A stretch of 38,257 nucleotides of DNA from Rhizobium leguminosarum bv. viciae USDA 2370 (GTDB taxonomy: Bacteria; Pseudomonadota; Alphaproteobacteria; Rhizobiales; Rhizobiaceae): positions 550 through 38,806 of the forward strand of contig NZ_MRDL01000027.1 of assembly GCF_002008365.1 (NCBI RefSeq), written 5' to 3'. The position numbers and the translations under genes were made by a program. Under the pieces are notes generated by a model, which had not been told where the DNA came from, did not search any database, and worked only from the letters and a program-made list of their open reading frames with translations. Below, in pieces: positions 7,324 to 14,733 of this stretch; the stretch's first letter is position 1; each line of letters starts with the position of its first letter.

Positions 7324-7348
7324 AAAGGGCGTCGTTGCGACGCCCTTT
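7324..7348. terminator. Intrinsic terminator after the DUF2934 gene
   Basis: AAAGGGCGTCG (7324-7334), loop TTG, CGACGCCCTTT (7338-7348): an 11-bp perfect stem with flanking A and T tracts, able to act in both directions. Confidence 0.76.
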
Positions 7349-7489
7349 GGTCCCCGTTTGTCATATGCCTGAATTAGTTGTGCTTTATGCAATTTCAGAG
7401 GTGGGCTTCCATGCGGGGGTGAACAGAGGCCGGATGACGCTGCAAGCTTTGAGGCTTCCAAAAAAAGTTGAACCTTCGCCCGATAACCG

Positions 7490-7514
7490 GGAACAAGAAG
7501 TTACGATGACAGTT
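7490..7514 (+). promoter_or_regulatory. Possible sigma-EcfG-like promoter (one mismatch)
   Basis: GGAAC (7490-7494), 16 bases, AGTT (7511-7514), against the consensus CGTT. It lies about 100 bases upstream of the small membrane protein gene at 7613, with only a 21-codon open frame (7538-7603) between. Weak evidence because the -10 box departs from consensus. Confidence 0.3.
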
Positions 7515-7612
7515 TATGGCGGGACGGGGAAGTTGCCATGAACGACGGTCAAACCGAAATCCTCTTTTTAGCCAGCAACCGCGCTTCGACTGCGATCGTG
7601 TGAGGGATGGAG

Positions 7613-7786
7613 ATGTCGCTCCTCGTCATCGCCGCGCTGCTCTACCTCGGTCTCGCGCTCGGGTTCATCCTTGTCGTCGATAACCTCGTGGGACTGGTTT
7701 TCCGCGATCCGCGCGCGCCGGTGCAGTTGGTCTCCGTCTATATCGGCCGTGCCTTCGCCGCATCGCAGAAACTCTATCGAAAATAA
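7613..7786 (+). CDS. Small single-pass membrane protein (57 aa)
   Basis: Below the usual length cut-off but convincing. GAGGG ends 6 bases before ATG 7613, and the frame starts MSLLVIAALLYLGLALGFI, one long hydrophobic helix of about 24 residues. A short conserved-looking cytoplasmic or periplasmic part rich in Val, Arg and aromatic residues follows, ending SQKLYRK. An in-frame ATG at 7607 would have its ribosome-binding site too close. No family is recognised. It stands alone between the DUF2934 gene and the hybrid kinase, and could be a membrane-embedded stress or regulatory miniprotein (inference). Confidence 0.6.
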   Translation: MSLLVIAALLYLGLALGFILVVDNLVGLVFRDPRAPVQLVSVYIGRAFAASQKLYRK

Positions 7787-8001
7787 CAGCCCGCAGGCGC
7801 CGTCCGTAGACGGCTAAAAGTGTTGAACGCCCTGGCGCATCGAGCTTTGCGCGTGCGAAAGGACGCACAAAGCTCTGGGTTAAGGATATTTCGACCGCGC
7901 CCTTTCCCTGCTATCGGAAGCCTCTATGTTGACGGTTTGGAAGGGCTGAACCCGAGGTGGCCAACACTCCGGCGCAGCGGACGACAAGGAAGCGATTTTG
8001 A

Positions 8002-10719
8002 ATGGGAAGCGTCGGGAACGGCTGGCCGAGAGGCGGCGGCGAAATCGGCGAATTGTTACGGCATCCGGCTTTCCACGCCGTCGGTCTCGGTCCGGTCGAA
8101 AGCTGGCCCGCTTCCCTCAAACATATCGCCGAAATGGTGTTGAATTCCCGCCAGCCCAAATTCGTAGCCTGGGGTCCGGATCTCGCCTTTCTCTACAATG
8201 ACGCCTACGTGCCTGTTTTCCCGCAGCGCCATCCCGACGCACTCGGAAGACCTTTCCGCGAGGTCTGGGCGGATATTTGGGAACAGTTCTCGCCGATCGT
8301 CGCCAGCACGCTCGACGGCAGTTCGCAGCTGTTCAAAGAGCTGCTCATCCCGATGCGCCGCGACGGCCGCACCGAGGACACCTGGTTCACCTTCTCATAC
8401 ACGCCGCTGCGCGACGATGACGGCACAGTTGCCGGCATCCTCTGTGCGGCCCTTGATGTCACCGACCAGGTATCGGCCAAGCGCGGCGAAGAGACGGCGC
8501 TGGAAGAGCTGCGCGTGAAATCGGAGGCGCTTGCGGTCGTCAACCGGGCGGGAGCCGCCATCACCGCCGAGCCCAGTGTCGAACGCCTTACCCAGATTGT
8601 CGTCGATGCCGGCGTGACGCTGACCGGCGCGGAATTCGGCGCCTTCTTCTACAATGTCGACGATGGCGAGGGCGGCAGCTATATGCTCTATGCGCTATCC
8701 GGTGTCGATCGGAAGAACTTCGAGAAATTCCCGATGCCGCGCAACACCAAGGTCTTCGCGCCGACCTTCGACGGCGAAGGCATCGTGCGCTCCGACGACA
8801 TCCTGCTCGACCCGCGCTACGGGCAGAATGCGCCACATACAGGCATGCCCAAGGGGCATCTGCCGGTCAGGAGCTATCTTGCCGTGCCGGTGAAATCACG
8901 CGACGGCAGCGTCATCGGCGGCTTGTTCTTCGGCCACGGCCAGCCCGGCCATTTTTCCCAAGCGGCCGAGTCGAGCCTCGTCAGCCTCGCCGGCCAATCA
9001 GCCGTCGCGATCGACAATATCCGGCTCTTCCGTGCTGCCAAAGTCGAAATCGACCAGCGCCGCGGCATGGAAGATCAGCTGCGGAAACTCAATGAAATGC
9101 TCGAGGTCCGCGTCGCGGCCGAGATTGCCGAGCGTCAGCAGGCCGAAGCAGCACTCCAGCAATCGCAGAAGATGGAATCGATCGGCAAGCTTACCGGCGG
9201 CGTCGCCCATGATTTCAACAATCTGCTGCAAGTGATCTCAGGCAACCTGCAGCTTCTCGGCAAGGACGTGGCAGAGAGCGGCCGGGCCAAGGAACGCATT
9301 TCCAACGCGCTTGCCGCCGTCGAACGCGGATCGCGGCTGGCAAGCCAACTGCTCGCCTTCGGCCGTCGCCAACCGTTGGAACCGAAGGTCGTCAATATCG
9401 GCCGTCTCGTCACCGGCATGGACGACATGCTGCGCCGCGCGCTCGGCGAGGAGATCGAAGTTGAGACCATGGTTTCCGGCGGTCTCTGGAACAGCTTTGC
9501 CGATCCCACCCAGATCGAGAACGCCCTGCTCAACCTTGCGATCAACTCCCGCGACGCGATGGATGGCGCCGGCAAGCTGACGATCGAGGTCGGCAACGCC
9601 TTCCTCGACGATTCCTACAGCCGCACCCATCCCGAAGTCACCGCCGGCCAATATGTCGTGCTGGCGGTCACCGATACCGGTTCCGGCATGATGCAGGAGG
9701 TAATAGAACAGGCATTCGAGCCCTTCTTCTCGACCAAGCCGGAAGGCAAGGGTACCGGTCTTGGCCTGTCGATGGTCTATGGCTTCGTCAAGCAGTCCGG
9801 CGGCCACGTGAAGATCTACAGCGAGATCGGCGAAGGCACGACCGTCAAGCTCTATCTGCCCCGCTCGTTCCAGAGCGAGGATCGCATCACCAATGTCGAC
9901 AGTGTGCCGGCAACCGGGGGCACGGAAACCATCCTCGTCGCCGAGGATGACGAGGGTGTGCGCACGACTGTCATCGAGATGCTGACGGATCTCGGCTATC
10001 ACGTGCTGAAGGCAAAGGATGCGCAAAGCGCGCTCACCGTTATCGAAAGCGGCGCCCATATCGACCTGCTCTTTACCGATGTCGTCATGCCCGGCCCATT
10101 GAGAAGCCCGGAGCTTGCGCGCATGGCGCGCGAGCGCCTGCCTGATATCGCCGTGCTCTACACATCGGGCTATACCGAAAATTCGATCGTCCATGGCGGC
10201 AGGCTCGATCCTGGTCTGGAACTGCTCTCCAAGCCCTATACGCGCGAGGAACTCGCCCGCAAGATCCGCCACGTGCTTGCCAGCCGGACGCAACGCCGCC
10301 AGGGGGTGAGCGATGCCGCAGCGCCCGTTCCCAAACCTCCCGATATCACCGGTGAAAAGTTGAAGCTGCTGCTTGTGGAAGACGACGCCTTCATCCGCAT
10401 GGATACTGCCGAGATTCTCCAGGATCTCGGTTATGACGTCATCGAGGCTGATAGCGGCGAACGGGGCGTGGAAATCCTCGGACACACCATCGTCGACATC
10501 ATCGTCGCCGATGTCAGCCTGCCCGGCATGTCGGGTCCGGTCTTTGCCGCCAAGGCGCGCGAGGCCTTTCCATCGGTCGGCCTGGTGTTTGCGACCGGCC
10601 ACAGCAGCCTGCCGGATGCAAGCCGCCTGTCCGGCTCGGTGCTGCTGTCAAAACCGTTCAGCAGCACCGCGCTCGAACGGGCGGTAAAGACCGCCGTCCA
10701 GCAACGGCCTGTTGGCTAG
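8002..10719 (+). CDS. PAS-GAF hybrid histidine kinase with two receiver domains
   Basis: 905 residues and no membrane segment. Order: PAS-like sensor (about 20-165, with DTWFTFSYTPLRDDDG), GAF (about 185-345), a coiled linker, HisKA with phospho-acceptor His403 in GGVAHDFNNLLQ, HATPase (DPTQIENALLNLAINSRDA N-box, DTGSGM, GTGLGLSM). Two receivers follow, with phospho-Asp at about 693 (FTDVVMPG) and 837 (VADVSLPG), each followed by an SKP lysine. The layout suggests a cytoplasmic sensor with an internal phosphorelay; the signal is unknown. ATG 8002 has AAGGAAG 9 bases upstream. No response regulator or Hpt gene is adjacent, so it probably feeds an unlinked output. The stop codon TAG is the first triplet of an intergenic repeat. 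Confidence 0.95.
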   Translation: MGSVGNGWPRGGGEIGELLRHPAFHAVGLGPVESWPASLKHIAEMVLNSRQPKFVAWGPDLAFLYNDAYVPVFPQRHPDALGRPFREVWADIWEQFSPIVASTLDGSSQLFKELLIPMRRDGRTEDTWFTFSYTPLRDDDGTVAGILCAALDVTDQVSAKRGEETALEELRVKSEALAVVNRAGAAITAEPSVERLTQIVVDAGVTLTGAEFGAFFYNVDDGEGGSYMLYALSGVDRKNFEKFPMPRNTKVFAPTFDGEGIVRSDDILLDPRYGQNAPHTGMPKGHLPVRSYLAVPVKSRDGSVIGGLFFGHGQPGHFSQAAESSLVSLAGQSAVAIDNIRLFRAAKVEIDQRRGMEDQLRKLNEMLEVRVAAEIAERQQAEAALQQSQKMESIGKLTGGVAHDFNNLLQVISGNLQLLGKDVAESGRAKERISNALAAVERGSRLASQLLAFGRRQPLEPKVVNIGRLVTGMDDMLRRALGEEIEVETMVSGGLWNSFADPTQIENALLNLAINSRDAMDGAGKLTIEVGNAFLDDSYSRTHPEVTAGQYVVLAVTDTGSGMMQEVIEQAFEPFFSTKPEGKGTGLGLSMVYGFVKQSGGHVKIYSEIGEGTTVKLYLPRSFQSEDRITNVDSVPATGGTETILVAEDDEGVRTTVIEMLTDLGYHVLKAKDAQSALTVIESGAHIDLLFTDVVMPGPLRSPELARMARERLPDIAVLYTSGYTENSIVHGGRLDPGLELLSKPYTREELARKIRHVLASRTQRRQGVSDAAAPVPKPPDITGEKLKLLLVEDDAFIRMDTAEILQDLGYDVIEADSGERGVEILGHTIVDIIVADVSLPGMSGPVFAAKAREAFPSVGLVFATGHSSLPDASRLSGSVLLSKPFSSTALERAVKTAVQQRPVG

Positions 10720-10820
10720 AGCAATTCCAGCAAGAGTGCGCAGCGGTTTTGCGTCCGGAATTGCGTGGAAACAAGAGATAGAGCATTTCCGTGATTCGGA
10801 GAAAAACGGAAATGCGCTAG
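10717..10820. repeat. Rhizobial intergenic palindromic repeat, copy 1
   Basis: Starts TAGAGCAATTCCAG and contains the GTGCGCAGCGGTTTTGC and GGAATTGCGT boxes, then a second hairpin part with TTTCCGTGATTCGG / ACGGAAA, ending TGCGCTAG. It is a mosaic of inverted repeats of the kind scattered through Rhizobium genomes. It supplies the stop codon of the kinase gene on its left and reaches the stop of the convergent gene on its right. Confidence 0.8.
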
Positions 10821-11185
10821 CCGTCGAACTCGGGATATTTGCGCATCAGATCCACCTCGCTGGTGCAGCTGTCGTCGCGCGCCGCCAGTTCGATCGAGAT
10901 CGTGTCGGCAGGATCGAGCCGGCCATCATCGTGATGACTGTCATCATCGTGATGATTGCCATCATCGTGATAGACGGGAATGCGCGCACCGCTCTGGCTG
11001 ACCAGCACGGCATCCCGCTCGAAACCCCTCTGCAGCAGCCAGTCGCGCGGCGCCATCAGGCGGATGCCAACCTCGTAGGAGTGCCCCTTCCCTTGCTTGA
11101 GGCTGACGGTATAGGTGACCGGCGACACCTGGCCGTTCACGTCGATCGCGCCGTTTCCATCGGCTTTGACGATGTGTTTTTCCAT
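10817..11185 (-). CDS. Hypothetical protein with a His/Asp-rich insert
   Basis: 122 residues from ATG 11185, with AAGGAG about 10 bases upstream. The first 60 residues look like a small beta-rich domain (KADGNGAIDVNGQVSPVTYT). The centre carries a hydrophilic insert around residues 72-87 built from HDD repeats (YHDD, HHDDDSHHDDG). The end (DTISIELAARDD) returns to beta-strand character. The insert is encoded by an 18-base tandem repeat and could bind metal ions, which is inference. No signal peptide or family is recognised. A GGAAC-N17-GGTT element upstream suggests sigma-EcfG control, divergent from the KGG gene. Confidence 0.76.
   Translation of the reverse strand: MEKHIVKADGNGAIDVNGQVSPVTYTVSLKQGKGHSYEVGIRLMAPRDWLLQRGFERDAVLVSQSGARIPVYHDDGNHHDDDSHHDDGRLDPADTISIELAARDDSCTSEVDLMRKYPEFDG
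10924..10975 (-). repeat. 18-base tandem repeat encoding the HDD tract
   Basis: Almost three units: 10924-10941, 10942-10959 and the partial unit 10960-10975, each beginning CATCATCGTGAT on the plus strand. Whole-codon unit length keeps the reading frame, so copy number can change without breaking the gene. Confidence 0.75.
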
Positions 11186-11234
11186 GTTCTCGGCTCCTTC
11201 TCATGTGCAGCGCATGCAGGCTTCTCCCCTTCGA

Positions 11235-11260
11235 AACCTGATAAAATCGGCTTTTGTTCC
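11235..11260 (-). promoter_or_regulatory. Sigma-EcfG-like promoter for the His/Asp-rich gene
   Basis: On the minus strand GGAAC (11260-11256), 17 bases, GGTT (11238-11235): one mismatch from CGTT and within the accepted 16-17 spacing. It is about 50 bases upstream of ATG 11185. Confidence 0.5.
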
Positions 11261-11293
11261 CGAATCCAGGGCTTGCCAGCCATGCCCGCGGCC

Positions 11294-11318
11294 GGAACTT
11301 TTGGGCGCCGTACCGGTT
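11294..11318 (+). promoter_or_regulatory. Sigma-EcfG-like promoter for the KGG-DUF3175-GST genes
   Basis: GGAAC (11294-11298), 16 bases, GGTT (11315-11318), one mismatch from CGTT, 31 bases before ATG 11349. Together with the minus-strand element it forms a divergent pair. Confidence 0.5.
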
Positions 11319-11348
11319 CAATCCCTTTGAAAACCAGAGGAGGCTGAG

Positions 11349-11663
11349 ATGCCGAAAGGTGACAAATCCGACTATACCGACAAGCAGAAGCGCAAAGCCG
11401 AGCACATCGAGGAAAGCTATGAAGAGCGCGGCGTCTCCGTCAAGGAGGCCGAACGGCGTGCCTGGGCGACCGTCAACAAGGAAAGCGGCGGCGGCAATAA
11501 ATCCGGTTCCGGCCGCGGCAAGAAGGACACGCATGAATCCTCCGAAAAGGGCGGCCGCATCGGCGGCGCGGCGTCCGCCGCACGCTCGAAGGAGGAGCGG
11601 TCCGCCTCTGCGAAGAAGGCCGCTGCGACGCGCAAGCGCAACGAACACCATACTCACCACTGA
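11349..11663 (+). CDS. KGG-motif stress protein (con-10/YciG-like C-terminus)
   Basis: 104 residues, highly charged. The N-terminal helical part (QKRKAEHIEESYEERGVS, then KEAERRAWATVNKESGGG) matches small proteins often annotated as plasmid stabilisation or stress proteins. After a Gly/Ser linker the C-terminus has KGGRIGGAASAA, the KGG motif of general stress proteins, then a basic Ala/Lys tail. The role is unknown; members are typical of desiccation and stationary-phase regulons. GAGGAGG upstream of ATG 11349 is a strong ribosome-binding site. A sigma-EcfG-like promoter precedes the gene, and DUF3175 and GST genes follow in the same direction. Confidence 0.85.
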   Translation: MPKGDKSDYTDKQKRKAEHIEESYEERGVSVKEAERRAWATVNKESGGGNKSGSGRGKKDTHESSEKGGRIGGAASAARSKEERSASAKKAAATRKRNEHHTHH

Positions 11664-11722
11664 TTGGAAATAGGACAGGCGGTGACTTGCTGCCCACCGC
11701 ATCCGGCAAAAGGATTTTCGAC

Positions 11723-12013
11723 ATGGCCAAATCGAACAAGAAATGGTCGCAGGACGTTACCGAACACAGCGATGCGATGGACCTGAAGGAAGGCGTGTTC
11801 AAATCGGACGATCCGAAGAAGATTGCCCGTTCCGTCAAGCACTCCGCCGAAGAGAGCGCTCGCCGCAAGTCGAGCCCTTATCGCGCCGCCATGTCGATGC
11901 TGACCTTCTACATCAACCGCGCTGGCGACCAACTGACGAAAAAGCGACGCGGCACTCTTGAAAAAGCCAAGGACGAATTGCGAAAAGACTTCGGTCGTCA
12001 ACCGAAGGATTGA
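11723..12013 (+). CDS. DUF3175 family protein
   Basis: 96 residues matching DUF3175 over the whole length: KKWSQDVTEHSDAMDLKEGV, then DDPKKIARSVKHSAEES and SPYRAAMSMLTFYINRAG. No catalytic motif is known. ATG 11723 has AAGGA 9 bases upstream. The open frame reaches back to a TTG at 11687, which is not needed. It lies 59 bases after the KGG gene and 6 bases before the GST gene, so the three probably form one stress-related operon. Confidence 0.88.
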   Translation: MAKSNKKWSQDVTEHSDAMDLKEGVFKSDDPKKIARSVKHSAEESARRKSSPYRAAMSMLTFYINRAGDQLTKKRRGTLEKAKDELRKDFGRQPKD

Positions 12014-12019
12014 GCAGCC

Positions 12020-12745
12020 ATGGCATACGAGCTTTATTATTGGGACGGCATTCAAGGTCGCGGCGAATTCGTACGGTTGGCGCTGGAAGAAGCCGGCGCC
12101 GACTATATCGATATCACCCGCCAGCCCGGGCGTGGTACCAGCGCCATGATCGACGTCATGGAGAGTGAAAGCGAACCGCATATTCCTTTTGCACCACCCT
12201 TCCTGAAGGACGGCGACCTCATCATCCCGCATGTCGCCAACATCCTGTTTTACCTCGGTCCGAAGCTCCGCCTTGCGCCTGAGGAATATGGTCTTCGCCA
12301 TGTCGTGAACGGCCTGCAGTTGACCGTCACCGATTTCGTCGCCGAAGTGCACGATACGCACCATCCGATCGACACGTCGCTCTATTACGAGGACCAGAAG
12401 CCGGAGGCAAAAGCCCGCTCAGCCGCCTTCATCCGCGAACGCATTCCGAAATTCCTCGGCTATTTCGAGCGTGTGCTGCGGCAGAACCCGAAGGGTCGCA
12501 ATCATATAGTCGGCGATGCGCTGACCTATGTCGACCTCTCGCTCTTCCAGGTGATCGAGGGGCTGACCTATGCCTTTCCGAAAGCCATGGCAAACCGCAA
12601 GGCGGAATATCCCGCGCTGCTGGCTCTGCATGATGCGGTGGCGAAACGTCCGAACATTGCCCGCTATCTCGCCTCCCCCCGCCGCCTCGCCTTCAACGAG
12701 GAAGGGATTTTCAGGCATTATCCTGAGCTGGACAGTGTGGGATGA
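12020..12745 (+). CDS. Glutathione S-transferase family protein
   Basis: 241 residues. An N-terminal thioredoxin-like domain begins YELYYWDGIQGRGEFVRLAL, with Tyr near the start in the place of the catalytic Tyr of many GSTs; HIPFAPPFLKDGD holds the cis-Pro region. The C-terminal all-helical domain follows (about 95-230), with GDALTYVDLSLFQVIEGL as its conserved cap. Likely conjugates or reduces electrophiles using glutathione in the cytoplasm; the substrate is unknown. It starts 6 bases after the DUF3175 gene. The stop is followed 5 bases later by the second intergenic repeat, which separates it from the convergent ligD gene. Confidence 0.88.
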   Translation: MAYELYYWDGIQGRGEFVRLALEEAGADYIDITRQPGRGTSAMIDVMESESEPHIPFAPPFLKDGDLIIPHVANILFYLGPKLRLAPEEYGLRHVVNGLQLTVTDFVAEVHDTHHPIDTSLYYEDQKPEAKARSAAFIRERIPKFLGYFERVLRQNPKGRNHIVGDALTYVDLSLFQVIEGLTYAFPKAMANRKAEYPALLALHDAVAKRPNIARYLASPRRLAFNEEGIFRHYPELDSVG

Positions 12746-12750
12746 GGCAA

Positions 12751-12842
12751 GAGCAATTCCAGGAAAAGTGCGAAGCGGTTTTCCCAGGCAAAGCGCGAAG
12801 CGGTTTTGCCGGGAATTGCGTAAAGCAAAAGGATAGAGCCGT
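12751..12842. repeat. Rhizobial intergenic palindromic repeat, copy 2
   Basis: Starts GAGCAATTCCAGG and ends AAAAGGATAGAGCCGTTC. Unlike the other copies it contains an internal tandem duplication: GTGCGAAGCGGTTTT is followed by GCGCGAAGCGGTTTTGC. It fills the whole gap between the convergent GST and ligD genes and may act as a two-way transcript end. Confidence 0.78.
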
Positions 12843-13721
12843 TCATTCCAGTGGCACGGCCGCATCAAAGAAATTTCCCCACGGGTCCTTCGGCCGGGTC
12901 TCCAGCCGATGCGGCACGTTGCCGAGTGTAAAAGCGGCCGGACCGCTGACCTCGTCCAAATCGGGCCAATCGAGCGGCATCGAAACCGGCGCACCCGGTC
13001 GTGCCCGCGTCGAATAGGCCGCGACCGCCGTGTTGCCGCGGCCGTTGCGGAGATAGTCGATGTAGATATGCCCGCCGCGTTTTGCCTTCGTCGCGGTTGC
13101 CAGATATTTCTCCGGCGCATCGGCCGACATGCTTTCGGCCAGCGAATGGGCGAAATCCTTCACCTCCGCCCAGCCGGCCTTCGGCGAAAGCGGTGTCACC
13201 ACATGCAGCCCCTTGCCGCCTGATGTCTTGACGAAGGCCGCCAGGCCACGGGCTTCCAGCCGCGCCTTCAATTCAATCGCTGCTGTTATGACAGCGCTCC
13301 AGGCTACGTCCTCGCCAGGATCGAGGTCCATGGTGATCATATCGGGTTTTTCCCAATTGTCGGTCGTTACACCCCAGGGATGAATTTCGAGCACGGCCGA
13401 TTGCACCAGCGCCACGAGACCGTTGAAATCGGCGATGCGCAGCAGCTTTTCGCCGTCCGCATCCTGCGGGTCGGCGATCTCCTCGATATGCGGATTCATG
13501 CCCTTCCAGGCATGTTTTTGGAAGAACCGCTGTTGGCTTTTTATCCCGTCCGGCAGACGCAGCAATGCCAACGGCCGATTGACGACATAAGGCACCATGA
13601 ATGGCCAGACCGCCGCGTAATAATCCGCCAGCGCCTGCTTGGTCACGCCCTCATCCGGCCAATAGAGCCGGTCGGGATGGGTCAGCGATACATCTGCTGC
13701 CGGCGGATTTCTGGGGCTCAT
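12843..13721 (-). CDS. ligD: Stand-alone LigD-type polymerase/primase domain
   Basis: 292 residues, the size of the polymerase (archaeo-eukaryotic primase fold) module of LigD alone. Motifs: THPDRLYWPDEGVTK at the N-terminus, MDLDPGED (catalytic Asp132 and Asp134), SGGKGLHVVTPL (nucleotide binding) and YIDYLRNGRGNTAVAAYSTR (third Asp). In bacterial non-homologous end joining this module adds nucleotides, often ribonucleotides, at break ends. The ligase and phosphoesterase modules are absent, and no Ku or ligase gene is in the window. Its ATG overlaps the topoisomerase stop (ATGA), so the two are translationally coupled. It is the last gene of the glgX-topIB-ligD unit. Confidence 0.92.
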   Translation of the reverse strand: MSPRNPPAADVSLTHPDRLYWPDEGVTKQALADYYAAVWPFMVPYVVNRPLALLRLPDGIKSQQRFFQKHAWKGMNPHIEEIADPQDADGEKLLRIADFNGLVALVQSAVLEIHPWGVTTDNWEKPDMITMDLDPGEDVAWSAVITAAIELKARLEARGLAAFVKTSGGKGLHVVTPLSPKAGWAEVKDFAHSLAESMSADAPEKYLATATKAKRGGHIYIDYLRNGRGNTAVAAYSTRARPGAPVSMPLDWPDLDEVSGPAAFTLGNVPHRLETRPKDPWGNFFDAAVPLE

Positions 13722-14725
13722 TCTTCGATCTCGCTTGTGAGGAAATCAAGTAGCCTGTTTTCCTCGGCCCGCAAGCCCCGCAGCGGCTCGTTGCCATTCT
13801 CGATCAGCGGATGATCGTTGCTGGCGAGCGCGATGATCGCGGGATGGATATAGCTCGAGCGCGAGATCGCAGGTGTGTTGTGCAGCGCCTCGGCGGCGGC
13901 TTCCGACATCTGCTTTACCGTCGGCCGGCCGCCGCCGACAATCGTCTCGCGCGCCGCTCCGAAGGCCGCCAGCGATCCGGCCCAGGTGCGGAAGGTCTTC
14001 GCCGAAATGGGAATCCCCGATATCTCGGCCAGATAGGCGTTCAACCGGCCGGAATCGATTGGCTTCAGCGCGCCGCTTTCATCCTTCCAGACGAAGAGCT
14101 GGCGGCCGGGCAGGTCCGCTATCTCCTCCAGGATCTTCTGCAGCCTGGGATGTTTGAGACTGCGCTGGACACGCTTGCCACCCTTGGCGCGGAATTTCAG
14201 CTCTATCTGCCCGTCGACGATCTTCAGGTGGCGCTTCAGCAGCGTCGTTGCACCATAGGTGCCGTTCTCCCTGACATAGGCCTGGTTGCCGACGCGCAAA
14301 TGCGCCTCGTCAAGCAGGGTCGTCAAAGCCGCAAGCACGCCGTTAACATCCTCCGCGCCGGTGTCGAGATGGCGCAACACGGTGCGGCGTATCCGAGGCA
14401 GGGCTCGGCCGAACTCGATCAGCTGATGGAATTTTCCCGCACTTCGGAAGGATTGCCATTCCTTGTGGTAGCGGTATTGCTTGCGTCCGCGCGCATCGAA
14501 GCCTGTCGCCTGCAGATGGCCGTTCTCGTAGAGGCAGATCCAGACATTTTCATAGGCCGGCGGCAGACCGAGCGCGCCGATGCGCGCCCGCTGCAATTCG
14601 TCGGCAAGCGTCGTGCCGTCGGGCATCACGTAGCTGAAGCCCTTGCCCTTCCTTCGTCTGCGGATGCCTGGTTCAGTATCGCTGACATAGACGAGACCAA
14701 GGTCGGTGATGGCTTCGGCATTCAT
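13718..14725 (-). CDS. DNA topoisomerase IB
   Basis: 335 residues, the length of the compact poxvirus-like bacterial type IB enzymes. The N-terminal domain (RRRRKGKGFSYVMPDG, GLPPAYENVWICL) is followed by the catalytic domain. That contains LRVGNQAY, the KGGKRVQR segment and the active-site SRSSYIHP with Tyr292. It relaxes supercoils by nicking one strand through a 3'-phosphotyrosine link. ATG 14725 fits the family start; the long frame upstream of it overlaps glgX and is not coding. It begins 8 bases after the glgX stop and ends overlapping the ligD start by 4 bases. Company with a LigD polymerase suggests a role in DNA repair or stress tolerance (inference). Confidence 0.92.
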   Translation of the reverse strand: MNAEAITDLGLVYVSDTEPGIRRRRKGKGFSYVMPDGTTLADELQRARIGALGLPPAYENVWICLYENGHLQATGFDARGRKQYRYHKEWQSFRSAGKFHQLIEFGRALPRIRRTVLRHLDTGAEDVNGVLAALTTLLDEAHLRVGNQAYVRENGTYGATTLLKRHLKIVDGQIELKFRAKGGKRVQRSLKHPRLQKILEEIADLPGRQLFVWKDESGALKPIDSGRLNAYLAEISGIPISAKTFRTWAGSLAAFGAARETIVGGGRPTVKQMSEAAAEALHNTPAISRSSYIHPAIIALASNDHPLIENGNEPLRGLRAEENRLLDFLTSEIEE

Positions 14726-14733
14726 GGTCTCTT

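Noticed and set aside
7538..7603. A 21-codon frame (MNDGQTEILFLAS...) before the small membrane gene
   Set aside because: Too short to judge, and the upstream sequence gives only a weak ribosome-binding site; a leader peptide cannot be excluded.
9238..10602. A 454-codon minus-strand frame opposite the hybrid kinase
   Set aside because: Antisense of the kinase and receiver domains; no motif and no ribosome-binding site.
10924..10975. CRISPR-like repeat
   Set aside because: The repeats are contiguous 18-base units without spacers and lie inside a coding region.
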